Positions 19,658 through 29,396 of a stretch of 51,388 nucleotides of DNA are shown in pieces. A program made the position numbers and the translations under genes. Location: the NCBI GenBank assembly GCA_012838125.1, contig DUPW01000012.1:1-51388 (forward strand), written 5' to 3'. Positions within the stretch are counted from its first letter, which is position 1, and every line of letters starts with the position of its first letter. Under the pieces are notes generated by a model. The model had not been told where the DNA came from and did not search any database. It saw nothing but the letters and a program-made list of their open reading frames with translations. Source of the stretch: Papillibacter sp. (GTDB lineage: Bacteria; Bacillota; Clostridia; Oscillospirales; Oscillospiraceae).

Positions 19658-20128
19658 GTGCCCAGAAGAGGTAACGTACCCAAGAGAGAAGTACTGCCGG
19701 ATCCTCTATATAACTCCGTGCTTGTAACGCGCCTCATCAACAACATCATGCTCGACGGCAAAAAGGGCGTCGCGCAGAAGCTCGTGTACGGTGCGTTTGA
19801 CATCATCGGGGAAAAGACCGGCAAAGCGCCGCTGGATGTATTCATGGCGGCTATCGAGAACATCATGCCGACTCTTGAAGTCAAGGCGAGACGCGTCGGT
19901 GGTGCCACGTATCAGGTGCCCATCGAAGTCCGCCCGGACAGACGACAGACTCTCGGATTGCGCTGGCTCGTTAACTACGCAAGAGCCCGCAACGAGAAAA
20001 CGATGAAAGAAAGACTCGCAGGCGAGATTATGGATGCGGCCAACAATTCGGGTAGCGCTGTGAAGAAACGCGAAGATACCCACAGAATGGCTGAATCCAA
20101 CAGAGCTTTTGCACATTATCGTTGGTAA
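19658..20128 (+). CDS. rpsG: 30S ribosomal protein S7
   Basis: Primary 16S rRNA-binding protein that nucleates the head of the small subunit. With GTG 19658 as start the protein is 156 residues, the standard length, beginning [25 protein letters not shown] (19645-19650) is about eight bases upstream; in-frame ATG codons further up would give a non-homologous N-terminus. Ends with the typical [14 protein letters not shown]. Confidence 0.97.
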   Translation: MPRRGNVPKREVLPDPLYNSVLVTRLINNIMLDGKKGVAQKLVYGAFDIIGEKTGKAPLDVFMAAIENIMPTLEVKARRVGGATYQVPIEVRPDRRQTLGLRWLVNYARARNEKTMKERLAGEIMDAANNSGSAVKKREDTHRMAESNRAFAHYRW

Positions 20129-20180
20129 GAACTTTGGTCTTTTTCGCCAGGGGACCACTGAATTTTAAGGAGTGAGTAAT

Positions 20181-22256
20181 ATGCCGAGGCAAAACCCCCT
20201 AGAGAGAATTCGCAACATTGGCATAATGGCTCATATTGACGCGGGAAAGACCACCACAACGGAACGCATCCTGTTCTATACAGGCCGCACCTACAAGCTA
20301 GGTGAAACCCATGAAGGCTCCGCCACCATGGACTGGATGGTCCAGGAGCAGGAGAGAGGTATCACAATCACCTCAGCTGCGACCACATGTTTCTGGAAGG
20401 ATCACCGCATCAATATTATCGACACCCCAGGGCACGTCGACTTTACTGTTGAGGTTGAACGGTCGCTTCGCGTTCTGGACGGGTCGGTCACCGTTATGTG
20501 CGCCAAGGGCGGTGTAGAGCCCCAGTCGGAAACTGTCTGGAGACAGGCCGACAAATACCACGTTCCGCGTATGATTTACGTCAATAAGATGGACATCATG
20601 GGCGCGAACTTCTTTAACGTCCTTGACATGGTCAAAGACAGACTCAAGTGCAACGCCATTCCCATTCAGCTTCCCATCGGTTCGGAAGCCGACTTCAAGG
20701 GCATCATTGACCTTGTGGAAATGGAAGCCGACATCTACTATGATGATCTCGGCAAGGATATGCGCGTTGAGCCGATTCCGGAAAACATGGTCGAGCTTGC
20801 TCAGGAGTATCGGACGAAACTGATTGAATTTGTGGCCGATTTTGATGATGAGATCATGGAGCTTTATCTCAACGGAGAAGAAGTTCCGAAGGAACTCATC
20901 AGAAACGCGATTCGCAAGGCCACGGTCGCAGTTGAAATGATCCCTGTCGTATGTGGAACATCTTACAGAAACAAGGGTGTGCAGAAGCTGCTGGACGCAA
21001 TCGTAGACTATATGCCCTCGCCGCTGGACATTCCCGCCATTACCGGCGTCGTTCCGGGTACGGGCGAACCCGATTCCCGTCCCGCCAGCGACGATGCGCC
21101 GTTTTCCGCGCTTGCGTTTAAGATCATGACGGACCCGTATGTGGGACGTCTCTCATTCTTCCGCGTGTACTCCGGTTCCGCGGAAGCCGGATCCACAATC
21201 CTCAACTCAACGAAGGGCCAGAGGGAGCGCTTAGGGCGCATTCTGCAGATGCACGCAAACCACCGGGAGGACATTTCCACAGTCTACGCCGGTGACATCG
21301 CCGCCGCCGTGGGCCTGAAGAACACCACCACGGGCGACACGCTCTGCAGCGAGAAGGCCCCGATTATTCTTGAATCGATGGAGTTTCCGGAACCCGTTAT
21401 CCGCGTCGCCATTGAGCCGAAGACAAAGGCCGGCCAGGAGAAAATGTCGGTTGCCCTTGCAAAGCTTGCCGAAGAAGACCCCACCTTCAAGGCGTACACC
21501 GATGAAGAGACGGGGCAGACCATTATCGCCGGAATGGGCGAGCTGCACCTGGAAGTTATCGTTGACCGCCTTCTGCGGGAGTTCAAGGTAGAGGCCAACG
21601 TGGGCAGACCGCAGGTTTCCTACAAGGAGACCATCCGCGGCACCGCCAACGTGGACCACAAGTATGCCCGCCAGTCCGGCGGTAAGGGCCAGTACGGCCA
21701 CGTTAAAATCACTGTGGAGCCCAACGAGCCCGGTAAAGGATACGAGTTTGTCAACAAAATCGTCGGCGGAGCGATTCCGAAGGAATACATTCCCGCTGTC
21801 GACGCCGGTATCCAGGGCGCCCTTCAGGCCGGTATCCTCGCAGGCTACGAAGTCGTGGACATCAAAGTCACCCTCTACGACGGTTCGTACCACGAGGTGG
21901 ACTCGTCCGAAATGGCCTTTAAGATTGCCGGCAGCATGGCTGTTAAGGAAGCGATGCGCAAGGCCGATCCCGTTCTGCTTGAGCCGATCATGAAGGTGGA
22001 CGTCACCGTCCCCGAGGATTATATGGGCGACGTCATTGGTGACCTCAACGCCCGGCGTGGTCAGGTTAACGGCATGGAGACACGCAGCGGCGCGTCCGTT
22101 GTCAATGCCTTCGTCCCGCTTTCCACCATGTTCGGTTACGCAACTGACCTGCGTTCGAAGACGCAGGGCCGCGGCACGTACTCGATGGAGCCGAGCCATT
22201 TCGTCGAGCTGCCGAAGAACCTGCAGACGGAACTTATCGCAAGCCGACAGAAATAA
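20181..22256 (+). CDS. fusA: Elongation factor G
   Basis: GTPase driving tRNA-mRNA translocation. 691 residues, standard. G1 [15 protein letters not shown], switch [12 protein letters not shown]4 [10 protein letters not shown], then domains II-V ending in typical [14 protein letters not shown]. The ATG at 20181 follows AAGGAGTGA by about six bases; a GTG at 20172 overlaps that site and is unlikely to be used. Lies 52 bases after rpsG in the same transcript. Confidence 0.98.
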   Translation: MPRQNPLERIRNIGIMAHIDAGKTTTTERILFYTGRTYKLGETHEGSATMDWMVQEQERGITITSAATTCFWKDHRINIIDTPGHVDFTVEVERSLRVLDGSVTVMCAKGGVEPQSETVWRQADKYHVPRMIYVNKMDIMGANFFNVLDMVKDRLKCNAIPIQLPIGSEADFKGIIDLVEMEADIYYDDLGKDMRVEPIPENMVELAQEYRTKLIEFVADFDDEIMELYLNGEEVPKELIRNAIRKATVAVEMIPVVCGTSYRNKGVQKLLDAIVDYMPSPLDIPAITGVVPGTGEPDSRPASDDAPFSALAFKIMTDPYVGRLSFFRVYSGSAEAGSTILNSTKGQRERLGRILQMHANHREDISTVYAGDIAAAVGLKNTTTGDTLCSEKAPIILESMEFPEPVIRVAIEPKTKAGQEKMSVALAKLAEEDPTFKAYTDEETGQTIIAGMGELHLEVIVDRLLREFKVEANVGRPQVSYKETIRGTANVDHKYARQSGGKGQYGHVKITVEPNEPGKGYEFVNKIVGGAIPKEYIPAVDAGIQGALQAGILAGYEVVDIKVTLYDGSYHEVDSSEMAFKIAGSMAVKEAMRKADPVLLEPIMKVDVTVPEDYMGDVIGDLNARRGQVNGMETRSGASVVNAFVPLSTMFGYATDLRSKTQGRGTYSMEPSHFVELPKNLQTELIASRQK

Positions 22257-22261
22257 TGTCG

Positions 22262-22290
22262 TTGCGAAAAGCCCGCAGATGCTGTAAAAT
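22262..22290 (+). promoter_or_regulatory. Sigma-A promoter of tuf
   Basis: TTGCGA (22262-22267), 17 bases, TAAAAT (22285-22290), immediately after the fusA stop. It would allow extra tuf transcription, fitting the need for EF-Tu in excess of EF-G. Confidence 0.6.
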
Positions 22291-22343
22291 ATTGCAACAG
22301 AAGCTGTTTTTACAATTCATACTAAGGAGGATTATATTAAGCC

Positions 22344-23546
22344 ATGGCTAAAGCTAAGTTTGAAAGAACAAAGCCGCACGTTAATATCGGCACCATCGGT
22401 CACGTTGACCATGGTAAGACAACGCTGACCGCGGCCATCACGAAGTTCCTCTCCCTTCAGGGCGGTGCGAGCTTCACGGCCTACGACAACATCGACAAGG
22501 CCCCCGAAGAGCGCGAGCGCGGTATCACCATCAACACATCCCACGTCGAGTACCAGACGGAAAACCGCCACTATGCGCACGTTGACTGCCCCGGCCACGC
22601 CGACTATATTAAGAACATGATCACCGGCGCTGCTCAGATGGACGGTGCGATCCTCGTTATCGCTGCCACGGACGGCCCCATGGCCCAGACCCGTGAGCAC
22701 ATCCTGCTGGCCCGTCAGGTTGGCGTTCCGGCTATCGTTGTTTTCCTCAACAAGTGCGACATGGTTGACGACGAAGAGCTCCTCGAGCTTGTTGAGATGG
22801 AAGTCCGCGAGCTTCTCTCCAACTACGAATTCCCCGGCGACGATATCCCGGTTATCAAGGGCAGCGCCCTTGTGGCCCTCGAGAGCCCGTCCAACGACCC
22901 GAACGACGCCGCCTATGCTCCCATCAAAGAGCTCATGGAGAACGTGGACAGCTATATCCCCACGCCGGAGCGCAAGTCCGACCTGCCGTTCCTCATGCCG
23001 GTTGAAGACGTCTTCACCATCACCGGCCGTGGTACGGTTGCAACGGGCCGCGTTGAGCGTGGTCAGCTGAACCTCAACGACAAGGTTCAGATTGTTGGTC
23101 TCGCTGACGAGGCGAAGGATACGACCGTTACGGGTATCGAAATGTTCCGCAAGCTCCTCGACTACGCCGAGGCCGGCGACAACATCGGTGCTCTGCTCCG
23201 CGGTATCGCCAAGACGGACATCGAGCGCGGCCAGGTTCTTGCTAAGCCCGGTTCCATTAAGCCCCACACGAAGTTCACCGGCCAGGTCTATGTCCTCACC
23301 AAGGAAGAAGGCGGCCGTCACACTCCGTTCTTTAACAACTACAGACCCCAGTTCTACTTCCGTACAACGGACGTGACTGGCGTCATCCAGCTGCCTGACG
23401 GCGTTGAAATGTGCATGCCCGGCGACCATGTCACCATGGAAGTTGAGCTCATCACTCCCATCGCCATTGAGCAGGGTCTCCGCTTCGCTATCCGTGAAGG
23501 CGGCCGCACCGTCGGTTCGGGCGTCGTTACGGCTATTGCCGAGTAA
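22344..23546 (+). CDS. tuf: Elongation factor Tu
   Basis: Delivers aminoacyl-tRNA to the ribosome. 400 residues. G1 [10 protein letters not shown], effector [16 protein letters not shown]3 DCPGHADY, G4 NKCDM, and domain II/III motifs [13 protein letters not shown] and the conserved C-terminal [16 protein letters not shown] (22324-22330) is the only ribosome site; the distance of 13 bases to ATG is long, but TAA directly upstream in frame excludes an earlier start. Followed by a strong terminator. Confidence 0.99.
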   Translation: MAKAKFERTKPHVNIGTIGHVDHGKTTLTAAITKFLSLQGGASFTAYDNIDKAPEERERGITINTSHVEYQTENRHYAHVDCPGHADYIKNMITGAAQMDGAILVIAATDGPMAQTREHILLARQVGVPAIVVFLNKCDMVDDEELLELVEMEVRELLSNYEFPGDDIPVIKGSALVALESPSNDPNDAAYAPIKELMENVDSYIPTPERKSDLPFLMPVEDVFTITGRGTVATGRVERGQLNLNDKVQIVGLADEAKDTTVTGIEMFRKLLDYAEAGDNIGALLRGIAKTDIERGQVLAKPGSIKPHTKFTGQVYVLTKEEGGRHTPFFNNYRPQFYFRTTDVTGVIQLPDGVEMCMPGDHVTMEVELITPIAIEQGLRFAIREGGRTVGSGVVTAIAE

Positions 23547-23561
23547 CTTTATCTCGTGACG

Positions 23562-23629
23562 AAAGCAGGGTTATGCCTGAGGCATCGTGTGTCAGGCATG
23601 GCCCTGCTTTGCAGTTTTATTTTGTTTTT
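23562..23629 (+). terminator. Intrinsic terminator of tuf
   Basis: Two stacked stems: AAAGCAGGG (23562-23570)/CCCTGCTTT (23602-23610) and ATGCCTGA (23573-23580)/TCAGGCAT (23592-23599), followed by GCAGTTTTATTTTGTTTTT. A clear rho-independent terminator. Confidence 0.9.
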
Positions 23630-23648
23630 ACAGGCACCCGGATTGCCT

Positions 23649-24365
23649 TTAATCCGGGGCGTTTTCCGCTTTGTTAGGAGCGTTATCCGCCTTGTTGGGC
23701 GCGTTATCAACATTATCCGGCATGTTCGCGTTGTCCGGCGCGTTTTCTACGTTATCCGGTGCATTTTCAACGTTATCCGGTGCGTTTTCTCCCAGCCTGT
23801 TCTCCAAAGGCTCACTTGGGGCGAGAGACTCGCTGTCGCTTGAGTCTTCCGCATTCTCCGTCTCTTCGGTATTGTCTTCCAGCTTCTTGCCGGAGGGATA
23901 CTTCAGGCCCACCATGAAGCCGTCTAAGGCGTTGGACTGAATGTCACCGGCGATGACCCGGTTGCGGTAGACGATGATGTCCGCCACCACCATTCCCTTG
24001 GCGTCCGGGAAGTTGAGGACCTTGTAGGTATAGCGCGTCGCCTCTAGACCGCCGTATTTAGAGAGGTCAAAGCCCTGCATCTTCTGAAGGTCGTTGTACC
24101 GCTCGTAGATGTCGTTAAACTCCCGCGGGATGATAACCTTCTGCTCCTCAATAGGCTCCTCTTCCACTTCCCAGCCCAGTGAATTGAGGTATTTCACCCG
24201 CTGTTCGTTGTTTTTCACCACGGCGGAAAGAGCGGCCGTTTCGCTGACGTTACTTCTCTGCCCGGCCTTTCCGGCAATGAGGATGATGGCAATCAGGATG
24301 ACTGCCAGTATCAGTACGGCGACTACGGCTTTTCTCTTGCTGAATTTCGCAGTTAATATGAACAT
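23649..24365 (-). CDS. Membrane-anchored DUF4830-like protein with heptad-repeat tail
   Basis: Function unknown. 238 residues from ATG 24365 (an in-frame GTG at 24374 is an alternative; ribosome-site evidence is ambiguous). N-terminal basic stretch and one membrane helix (about 13-31, VVAVLILAVILIAIILIAG), then a globular part with NNEQRVKYLNSLGWEVEEEP, QKMQGFDLSKYGG and RNRVIAGDIQS that resembles DUF4830 proteins of Clostridia. The last about 46 residues are acidic repeats around ENAPDNV. Read leftward toward tuf, convergent with it, and divergent from the pseudouridine synthase. Likely extracytoplasmic. Confidence 0.75.
   Translation of the reverse strand: MFILTAKFSKRKAVVAVLILAVILIAIILIAGKAGQRSNVSETAALSAVVKNNEQRVKYLNSLGWEVEEEPIEEQKVIIPREFNDIYERYNDLQKMQGFDLSKYGGLEATRYTYKVLNFPDAKGMVVADIIVYRNRVIAGDIQSNALDGFMVGLKYPSGKKLEDNTEETENAEDSSDSESLAPSEPLENRLGENAPDNVENAPDNVENAPDNANMPDNVDNAPNKADNAPNKAENAPD
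23652..23790 (-). repeat. 21-base coding repeats (ENAPDNV-type heptads)
   Basis: About six and a half degenerate copies of a seven-codon unit: ENAPDNV, ENAPDNV, ENAPDNA, NMPDNV (one codon short), DNAPNKA, DNAPNKA, ENAPD. The first copies are nearly identical at DNA level, suggesting recent slippage expansion; copy number may vary between strains. Confidence 0.8.
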
Positions 24366-24471
24366 ACCATTCACCCCGTCCTTTTGATAATTAAGCTTAT
24401 TCGCCGTTGTCCGTAAGTATGACGTTCTCCTGCGTCAAATTACGTTCAGACGACGGAAGACGGAGGGGATT

Positions 24472-25200
24472 ATGTTAATCCGACTTGATAAATTTCTCAC
24501 CGACATGGGGCTGACGACGCGCCGGCAGGCGCCGCGTTTTATAAAGTCAGCCGGCGTCACCATAAACGGCCGGCCGGCGCCGTCGCCAAGCGAAAAAGTG
24601 GACCCGGAAACCGACGTTATCGAGGTTTCGGGGTCTAAAGTCGTCTATAAAAGCAAACGCTATTACATGATGAACAAGCCTGCGGGCTTCGTCTCTGCAA
24701 CGGAGGACCGGTATGAAAAGACGGTCCTGAACCTTCTGGACGAGCAGACACGGCGCTTCGGTCTTTTCCCCGCCGGACGCCTCGATAAGGACAGTGAGGG
24801 CCTTCTGCTGCTCACAAACGACGGAGACTGGGCCCACCGTGTCATCTCCCCCTCGAAGGGCGTTGTGAAAACGTACTACATCGAAGTGGAGGGGCTTTTG
24901 ACCGAGGAGGATGTCAGCGCCTTTTCAGAGGGGATAACCTTAAAGGATGGCCTTGTCTGCCGCCCGGCAAAGCTTAAAGTGCTCACGGCGGGAGTGCGCA
25001 GTACGGCGCTGGTGTACCTGAGGGAGGGAAAGTACCATCAGGTCAAGCGCATGATTGCCGCCTGCGGCAAGCACGTTGAGTATCTTAAGCGAACGGCTGT
25101 GGGCGCTTTGCAGCTTGACGATGCTCTTCCCGGCGGTGCGTATCGCCCGCTGACGGAGGATGAGGTAAAATCTGTATTTGAAAACCCACCGGAAATATGA
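24472..25200 (+). CDS. RsuA/RluB-family rRNA pseudouridine synthase
   Basis: Isomerises uridine to pseudouridine in rRNA. S4 RNA-binding domain at residues 1-60 (IRLDKFLTDMGLTTRRQA), then the catalytic domain with GRLDKDSEGLLLLTNDG, catalytic Asp D105, and the ending motif GKYHQVKRMIAACG. 242 residues, consistent with the RsuA group that acts on 16S U516, but RluB/RluE cannot be excluded without alignment. CGGAGGGG lies just before ATG 24472. It is divergent from the DUF4830-like gene. Confidence 0.88.
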   Translation: MLIRLDKFLTDMGLTTRRQAPRFIKSAGVTINGRPAPSPSEKVDPETDVIEVSGSKVVYKSKRYYMMNKPAGFVSATEDRYEKTVLNLLDEQTRRFGLFPAGRLDKDSEGLLLLTNDGDWAHRVISPSKGVVKTYYIEVEGLLTEEDVSAFSEGITLKDGLVCRPAKLKVLTAGVRSTALVYLREGKYHQVKRMIAACGKHVEYLKRTAVGALQLDDALPGGAYRPLTEDEVKSVFENPPEI

Positions 25201-25434
25201 TACAAAAGATACAAAAATATCTTTTGAAAAATCCGAAAATTGGGCTAATAAAGGCTCAAAAACAGAGACACATAGCCGTTTTGAAGGTAAAAAGCGAAAA
25301 TATTAACAAAAAGAAACAAGATTTCTATTGAAAAATGTTGGATTTGAGTATAAGATTAAGCTGTTGCTCTTATAGTCAAAATAACGAAGGTCATCCGAAT
25401 GGAAATATGATATACAGTGGGGAGGACGTTAAGA
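25201..25434 (+). promoter_or_regulatory. AT-rich control region before the CdaR-type gene
   Basis: This 234-base gap is visibly much more AT-rich than flanking genes. It contains AAAAGATA-N6-TATCTTTT (25205-25226, perfect 8-bp arms) just after the pseudouridine synthase stop, and TTGAAA (25328-25333), 17 bases, TAAGAT (25351-25356), a good sigma-A promoter. GGAAATATGATA occurs twice (at about 25191 and 25404), at both ends of the gap. No small gene was supported. Confidence 0.55.
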
Positions 25435-26526
25435 ATGTCCAGCAGAATCTTTCAGAGCGTTATCGTCCAAATGAAAGAGGCGACTAAGCGGCTGATTGGA
25501 GTCATTGATTCGGACGGGACTGTTGTGGCCAGCAGCGAACTGGCGCTTGTGGGATCCAACATTGGGCCATTTCCGTCGATTTCGGAAGATGCGGGCGATA
25601 AGGTCATAAAGACACTCGGAAAGACCTTCAAGACGCTCGAAGGCGCCGGTACGCATTTTGATTACGCTGTGTTCGTCGAAGGTGAGGACGAGCTGGCCAA
25701 AACAGTGTGCGTCCTGGCGCATATCGCTTTGTCGGAAGCGAAGCTCTACTATGAGGAAAATCACGACAAAACCGCGTTCGCAAAGAACATCATATCGGAC
25801 AATATTCTGCCCGGTGATATTTACGTGCGCGCGAAGGAGCTGCATTTCGTAACGGACGTTCCGCGCGTCGTCCTCGTTGTGCGTCAGGTGGGCAGAGCGG
25901 AAGTGGCGGCCATCGAGCTGCTTCAGAACATGTTCCCGGACAGGCAGCATGACTTTATCATCTCCGTCAGCGAGACAGACATCGTCGTGATTAAGGAAGC
26001 CGGCCCGAACGTGGATTCCAAATACGTTCTCAAGCTGGCGGCGACAATCGAGAGTAAGCTGAGCGAGGAGCTGGGGATTAAGTGCATTATCGGTATCGGC
26101 ACGCCCGCCAAGCACCTGCGGGAGCTGGCTGACCGCTACAAGGAAGCGCAGGTGGCCATCGATGTGGGCAAGGTGTTTGATACCGAAAAGACTGTCATCA
26201 ACTACGAAAACCTCGGCCTCGGCCGCCTGATTTATCAGCTGCCCACGACGCTGTGCGAGATGTTCCTGTCTGAAATCTTCAAAAAGAACCCGATTGAATC
26301 CCTCGACCAGGAAACGCTGTACACCATCAACAAGTTCTTTGAAAACAACTTAAATGTCTCCGAGACGTCCCGCAAGCTGTTCGTCCACCGCAACACACTT
26401 GTGTACCGTCTCGAGAAGATTAAGAAGCTCACAGGTCTTGACCTGCGGGAGTTTGACCATGCCATCGTCTTCAAGGTGGCCCTGATGGTTAAGAAATATC
26501 TCAACTCGCAGGAAGTGAAATATTAA
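25435..26526 (+). CDS. CdaR/PucR-family transcriptional regulator
   Basis: 363 residues. The N-terminal 130 or so residues resemble a diacid-sensor/ligand domain (VIVQMKEATKRLIGVIDSDGTVVASS), the middle fits a GGDEF-like fold of this family, and the C-terminus is the PucR-type helix-turn-helix: INKFFENNLNVSETSRKLFVHRNTLVYRLEKIKKLTGLDLR. Start ATG 25435 follows GGGGAGG by nine bases; GTG 25417 would overlap it. Lies just upstream of ftsEX. Ligand and targets unknown; the name comes from sugar-diacid regulators and need not apply. Confidence 0.8.
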   Translation: MSSRIFQSVIVQMKEATKRLIGVIDSDGTVVASSELALVGSNIGPFPSISEDAGDKVIKTLGKTFKTLEGAGTHFDYAVFVEGEDELAKTVCVLAHIALSEAKLYYEENHDKTAFAKNIISDNILPGDIYVRAKELHFVTDVPRVVLVVRQVGRAEVAAIELLQNMFPDRQHDFIISVSETDIVVIKEAGPNVDSKYVLKLAATIESKLSEELGIKCIIGIGTPAKHLRELADRYKEAQVAIDVGKVFDTEKTVINYENLGLGRLIYQLPTTLCEMFLSEIFKKNPIESLDQETLYTINKFFENNLNVSETSRKLFVHRNTLVYRLEKIKKLTGLDLREFDHAIVFKVALMVKKYLNSQEVKY

Positions 26527-26551
26527 CGCGAAACGCGCAAACAAAGGTAAC

Positions 26552-26575
26552 GCCGCCCGCTTAAAGACGGGCGGC
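26552..26575 (+). repeat. GC-rich hairpin between the CdaR-type gene and ftsE
   Basis: GCCGCCCG (26552-26559), loop CTTAAAGA, CGGGCGGC (26568-26575). No U-tract follows, but the ftsE ribosome site AGAGGT begins immediately. It may reduce read-through or protect the ftsE mRNA 5' end. Confidence 0.5.
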
Positions 26576-26589
26576 AGAGGTAAGAAAAA

Positions 26590-27267
26590 ATGGTTCAACT
26601 CATCGATGTCTTCAAGGTATATGAAAACGGAACAAAGGCGCTCAAAGGTGTGAACTTCAAGCTCGAAGCAGGCGAATTTGCCTTCCTTGTGGGTCCCTCC
26701 GGTTCCGGAAAATCCACCATCATCAAACTCATCACCGGCGAAGTGGCGCCGACGGACGGTACCGTCCTCGTCAACGGCTTTAACGTGGGCACCATGAAAA
26801 TGAGCAAAATGCCCTATCTGCGCCGCTCGCTGGGTGTTATATTTCAGGATTTCAGGCTCATCAAAAAGAAAAACGTCTACGAAAACGTGGCCTTCGCCAT
26901 GTACGCCATTGGCGCATCCAGCAGAGAGGTTCGCAAGCGTGTTCCTTACGTCCTGCAGCTTGTGGGCCTGGAGGATAAAGCGAAAATGTGTCCGGACGAG
27001 CTTTCCGGCGGCGAACAGCAGCGTGTTGCCATCGCCCGTGCCCTTGTGAATAACCCCAGTCTCATCATTGCCGACGAACCCACCGGCAACCTTGACCCGG
27101 CTCGCAGTCTTGAGATTATCATGCTCCTGAACAAAATCAATGAGCTGGGCACCACCGTGCTCGTGGTGACGCACGAGAAAGCGCTCGTGGATGCGTTTTC
27201 CCGCCGCGTCATCGCCATTGATAAGGGCAAGATCATCAGCGACGGATTGGATAGGTACAAAATATGA
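26590..27267 (+). CDS. ftsE: Cell division ATP-binding protein FtsE
   Basis: ATPase of the FtsEX ABC-type complex that turns on a peptidoglycan hydrolase at the septum. 225 residues. Walker [11 protein letters not shown]-loop in VIFQDFRLI, signature [15 protein letters not shown], Walker [13 protein letters not shown], switch H in VVTHE. ATG 26590. It overlaps ftsX by ATGA at 27264-27267. Confidence 0.96.
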   Translation: MVQLIDVFKVYENGTKALKGVNFKLEAGEFAFLVGPSGSGKSTIIKLITGEVAPTDGTVLVNGFNVGTMKMSKMPYLRRSLGVIFQDFRLIKKKNVYENVAFAMYAIGASSREVRKRVPYVLQLVGLEDKAKMCPDELSGGEQQRVAIARALVNNPSLIIADEPTGNLDPARSLEIIMLLNKINELGTTVLVVTHEKALVDAFSRRVIAIDKGKIISDGLDRYKI

Positions 27268-28151
27268 GACGATGGAATACGGGTTACTACATAAAGGAAG
27301 GCGTTGCCGGGATTTTCTCCCACGGACTCATGTCCTTTGCCTCCGTCTGCATTATCATAGCCTGCCTGATTATCATGGGCAGCTTCATGCTGCTGGCGGT
27401 GAACGTGGACGCCATCATTGACAAATTTGAAAAAGACAACGTGGTGCTCGCCTTCATCGGGGACGCCCTCTCCGAGCAGGAGGCGAGGGCCTTGGAAAGC
27501 CGCATCGAGAGCCTGCCGAACGTCGAATACGCCACCTTCATCAGCCGCGACGAGGCGATGCAGAGCTTTATGGAGGGGTTTCAGGACAAGTCGATTTTTG
27601 AAAACCTCGATTCCTCCATTCTGCGCCACCGCTACGCCGTCTACATGCGGGACATTTCCCAGACGGAGCAGACCCAGCGGGATCTTCTGGCTATTAACGG
27701 CATCGTGAAGGTCAACGCAAACCTCACCATTGCCCGGGGCTTCGTCACCGTCCGGAATATCGTGAGCGTTGTGACGATTATCCTCGTGGCCATTTTGCTC
27801 GTCGTGTCACTGTTTATCATGTCCAACACGATTAAACTCGCCACGTACGACCGCCGCGACGAAATTGCCATCATGAAGATGGTGGGCGCTACGAACGGGT
27901 TTATTAGGTGGCCCTTCGTGTTCCAAGGCTTCATTCTCGGCCTTGTGGGCGCCTTTTCCGCGTATATCGCCCAGTGGGTCATCTACACACTCGTGTCCAA
28001 CTTCATTCTGCGTAACTACACCATCGGAATCATTTCCCTCATTTCGTTCTCTCAAGTTGCCCTCCCGCTGTTCTTTATCTTCTCGGCAGTCGGCTTCGGG
28101 GTTGGTGTCTGCGGGAGTGCTCTTGCCATCAAGAACTACCTGCGTGTGTAA
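27264..28151 (+). CDS. ftsX: Cell division permease-like protein FtsX
   Basis: Membrane partner of FtsE. 295 residues with four membrane segments near 21-46, 168-190, 219-243 and 263-290. The large extracellular loop between the first two contains the domain that in other species contacts a coiled-coil hydrolase or activator. Conserved [15 protein letters not shown] precedes the third segment. Directly followed by a coiled-coil M23 gene, its likely partner. Confidence 0.95.
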   Translation: MRRWNTGYYIKEGVAGIFSHGLMSFASVCIIIACLIIMGSFMLLAVNVDAIIDKFEKDNVVLAFIGDALSEQEARALESRIESLPNVEYATFISRDEAMQSFMEGFQDKSIFENLDSSILRHRYAVYMRDISQTEQTQRDLLAINGIVKVNANLTIARGFVTVRNIVSVVTIILVAILLVVSLFIMSNTIKLATYDRRDEIAIMKMVGATNGFIRWPFVFQGFILGLVGAFSAYIAQWVIYTLVSNFILRNYTIGIISLISFSQVALPLFFIFSAVGFGVGVCGSALAIKNYLRV

Positions 28152-28165
28152 CCTGGAGGAGGAAA

Positions 28166-29377
28166 ATGAAAAAAAGAAGAATCCTGGCCCGTGTTATCTG
28201 CCTCATTCTGGCGGCTTTAATGCTGGCGTCCGTTATGTACGTCATCGTGGGACAAGACTCCGCCGGCGCCGTGTCCCAGAGCGAGATTGACAACTTAAAA
28301 AATAAGAAGGAGCAAATCGACCGCAAACGGACGGAAATCCGCGCCCAGATTAACTCCTACGAATACGAGCAGAAGTCGCTCCTTGCGAAAAAACAAGTGC
28401 TCGATACACAAATGGACCTGACAGAAGAGGAAATCGACAATATCACAGAGCAGATTCAGTTGTATACCGAGCTGATTGCTGTTAAAGAAGTCGAAGTGGA
28501 AGAAGCCCAGAAGAGGGAAGACGAGCAGCTGCGCCTCTTCAAAGAACGGCTGCGCATCATGGAGGAGGGCGGCTCCATCTCGTACCTTGCTGTTGTGTTC
28601 CAGGCCAGCAGTTTCTCAGACCTATTAGCCCGGCTCGACTTTATCGAGCAGATTTCCAAGTACGATGAGTACCTCTACGAGCAGCTCAAAGCCGCAAAGC
28701 AGGCGACGATTGAGGCCAAAGAAGCTCTCGAGGTGGCCAAAGCCCAGCAGGAAGAACAGAAAGTTCAGCTGGAAGCAAAACGCGTAGAGCTTGAGCAGCA
28801 GGTGGAGGAGGCCAGCCGGCTCATCAAAGCCGTGGACCAGAACATCGCCGAAGCGAAGGCCCTCTACGAACAGGAGAGCAAAGCGGCGCAGGACATTCAG
28901 TCGGACATCAACAAAAAAGTCGCCGAACTGAAGCGCCAGCAGGAGCAAAGCGGCAAAGCCGTCGTTGGAACAGGCAAACTGGTTTGGCCCACACCGTCGT
29001 GTTACATAGTCACATCCCAGTTCGGGCGCCGCTTCCATCCGATTTATAAAGAGTACCGCATGCATTACGGCATCGATATCGGTGCAAAATACGGAGCAGC
29101 GATAGTTGCCTCCGATGACGGGACGGTCATCACATCGACTTACAGCTCCTCCTATGGGCATTATATCGTTATCAGCCACGGTAACGGCATGACGACGCTA
29201 TACGCTCACCTCTCCAGCCGCCTCGTCAAAGCCGGAGACAAGGTGACGCAGGGGAAGACCATCGGCAAATGCGGCTCCACGGGCGCCTCCACAGGCCCCC
29301 ACCTTCACTATGAAGTGTCGGTCAACGGTTCCCGCGTGAACCCCCTGCAGTACTTCAGCGGATATACTATAAAATAG
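28166..29377 (+). CDS. Coiled-coil M23 (LytM-type) peptidase, FtsEX partner (EnvC/PcsB-like)
   Basis: Predicted exported peptidoglycan endopeptidase acting at division. 403 residues: signal/membrane helix about 9-29, long coiled coil about 38-260 rich in Glu, Gln and Lys, then an M23 domain about 290-395. Metal ligands appear intact: H and D in MHYGIDIG, and the HLHYE motif. In E. coli EnvC the metal site is degenerate and the protein only activates amidases. Here the residues are present, so direct hydrolysis is plausible. It follows ftsX by 14 bases, supporting control by FtsEX. Confidence 0.9.
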   Translation: MKKRRILARVICLILAALMLASVMYVIVGQDSAGAVSQSEIDNLKNKKEQIDRKRTEIRAQINSYEYEQKSLLAKKQVLDTQMDLTEEEIDNITEQIQLYTELIAVKEVEVEEAQKREDEQLRLFKERLRIMEEGGSISYLAVVFQASSFSDLLARLDFIEQISKYDEYLYEQLKAAKQATIEAKEALEVAKAQQEEQKVQLEAKRVELEQQVEEASRLIKAVDQNIAEAKALYEQESKAAQDIQSDINKKVAELKRQQEQSGKAVVGTGKLVWPTPSCYIVTSQFGRRFHPIYKEYRMHYGIDIGAKYGAAIVASDDGTVITSTYSSSYGHYIVISHGNGMTTLYAHLSSRLVKAGDKVTQGKTIGKCGSTGASTGPHLHYEVSVNGSRVNPLQYFSGYTIK

Positions 29378-29396
29378 TAAGGATTGGGGCGCTTTT

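Noticed and set aside
24375-24471. A leftward promoter for the DUF4830-like gene (TTGACG on the - strand)
   Set aside because: The -35 is good but the matching -10 at 17 bases is poor, so it was not listed.
25201-25434. Riboswitch in the AT-rich region before the CdaR-type gene
   Set aside because: No conserved riboswitch core (c-di-GMP, SAM, TPP, glycine) could be recognised.
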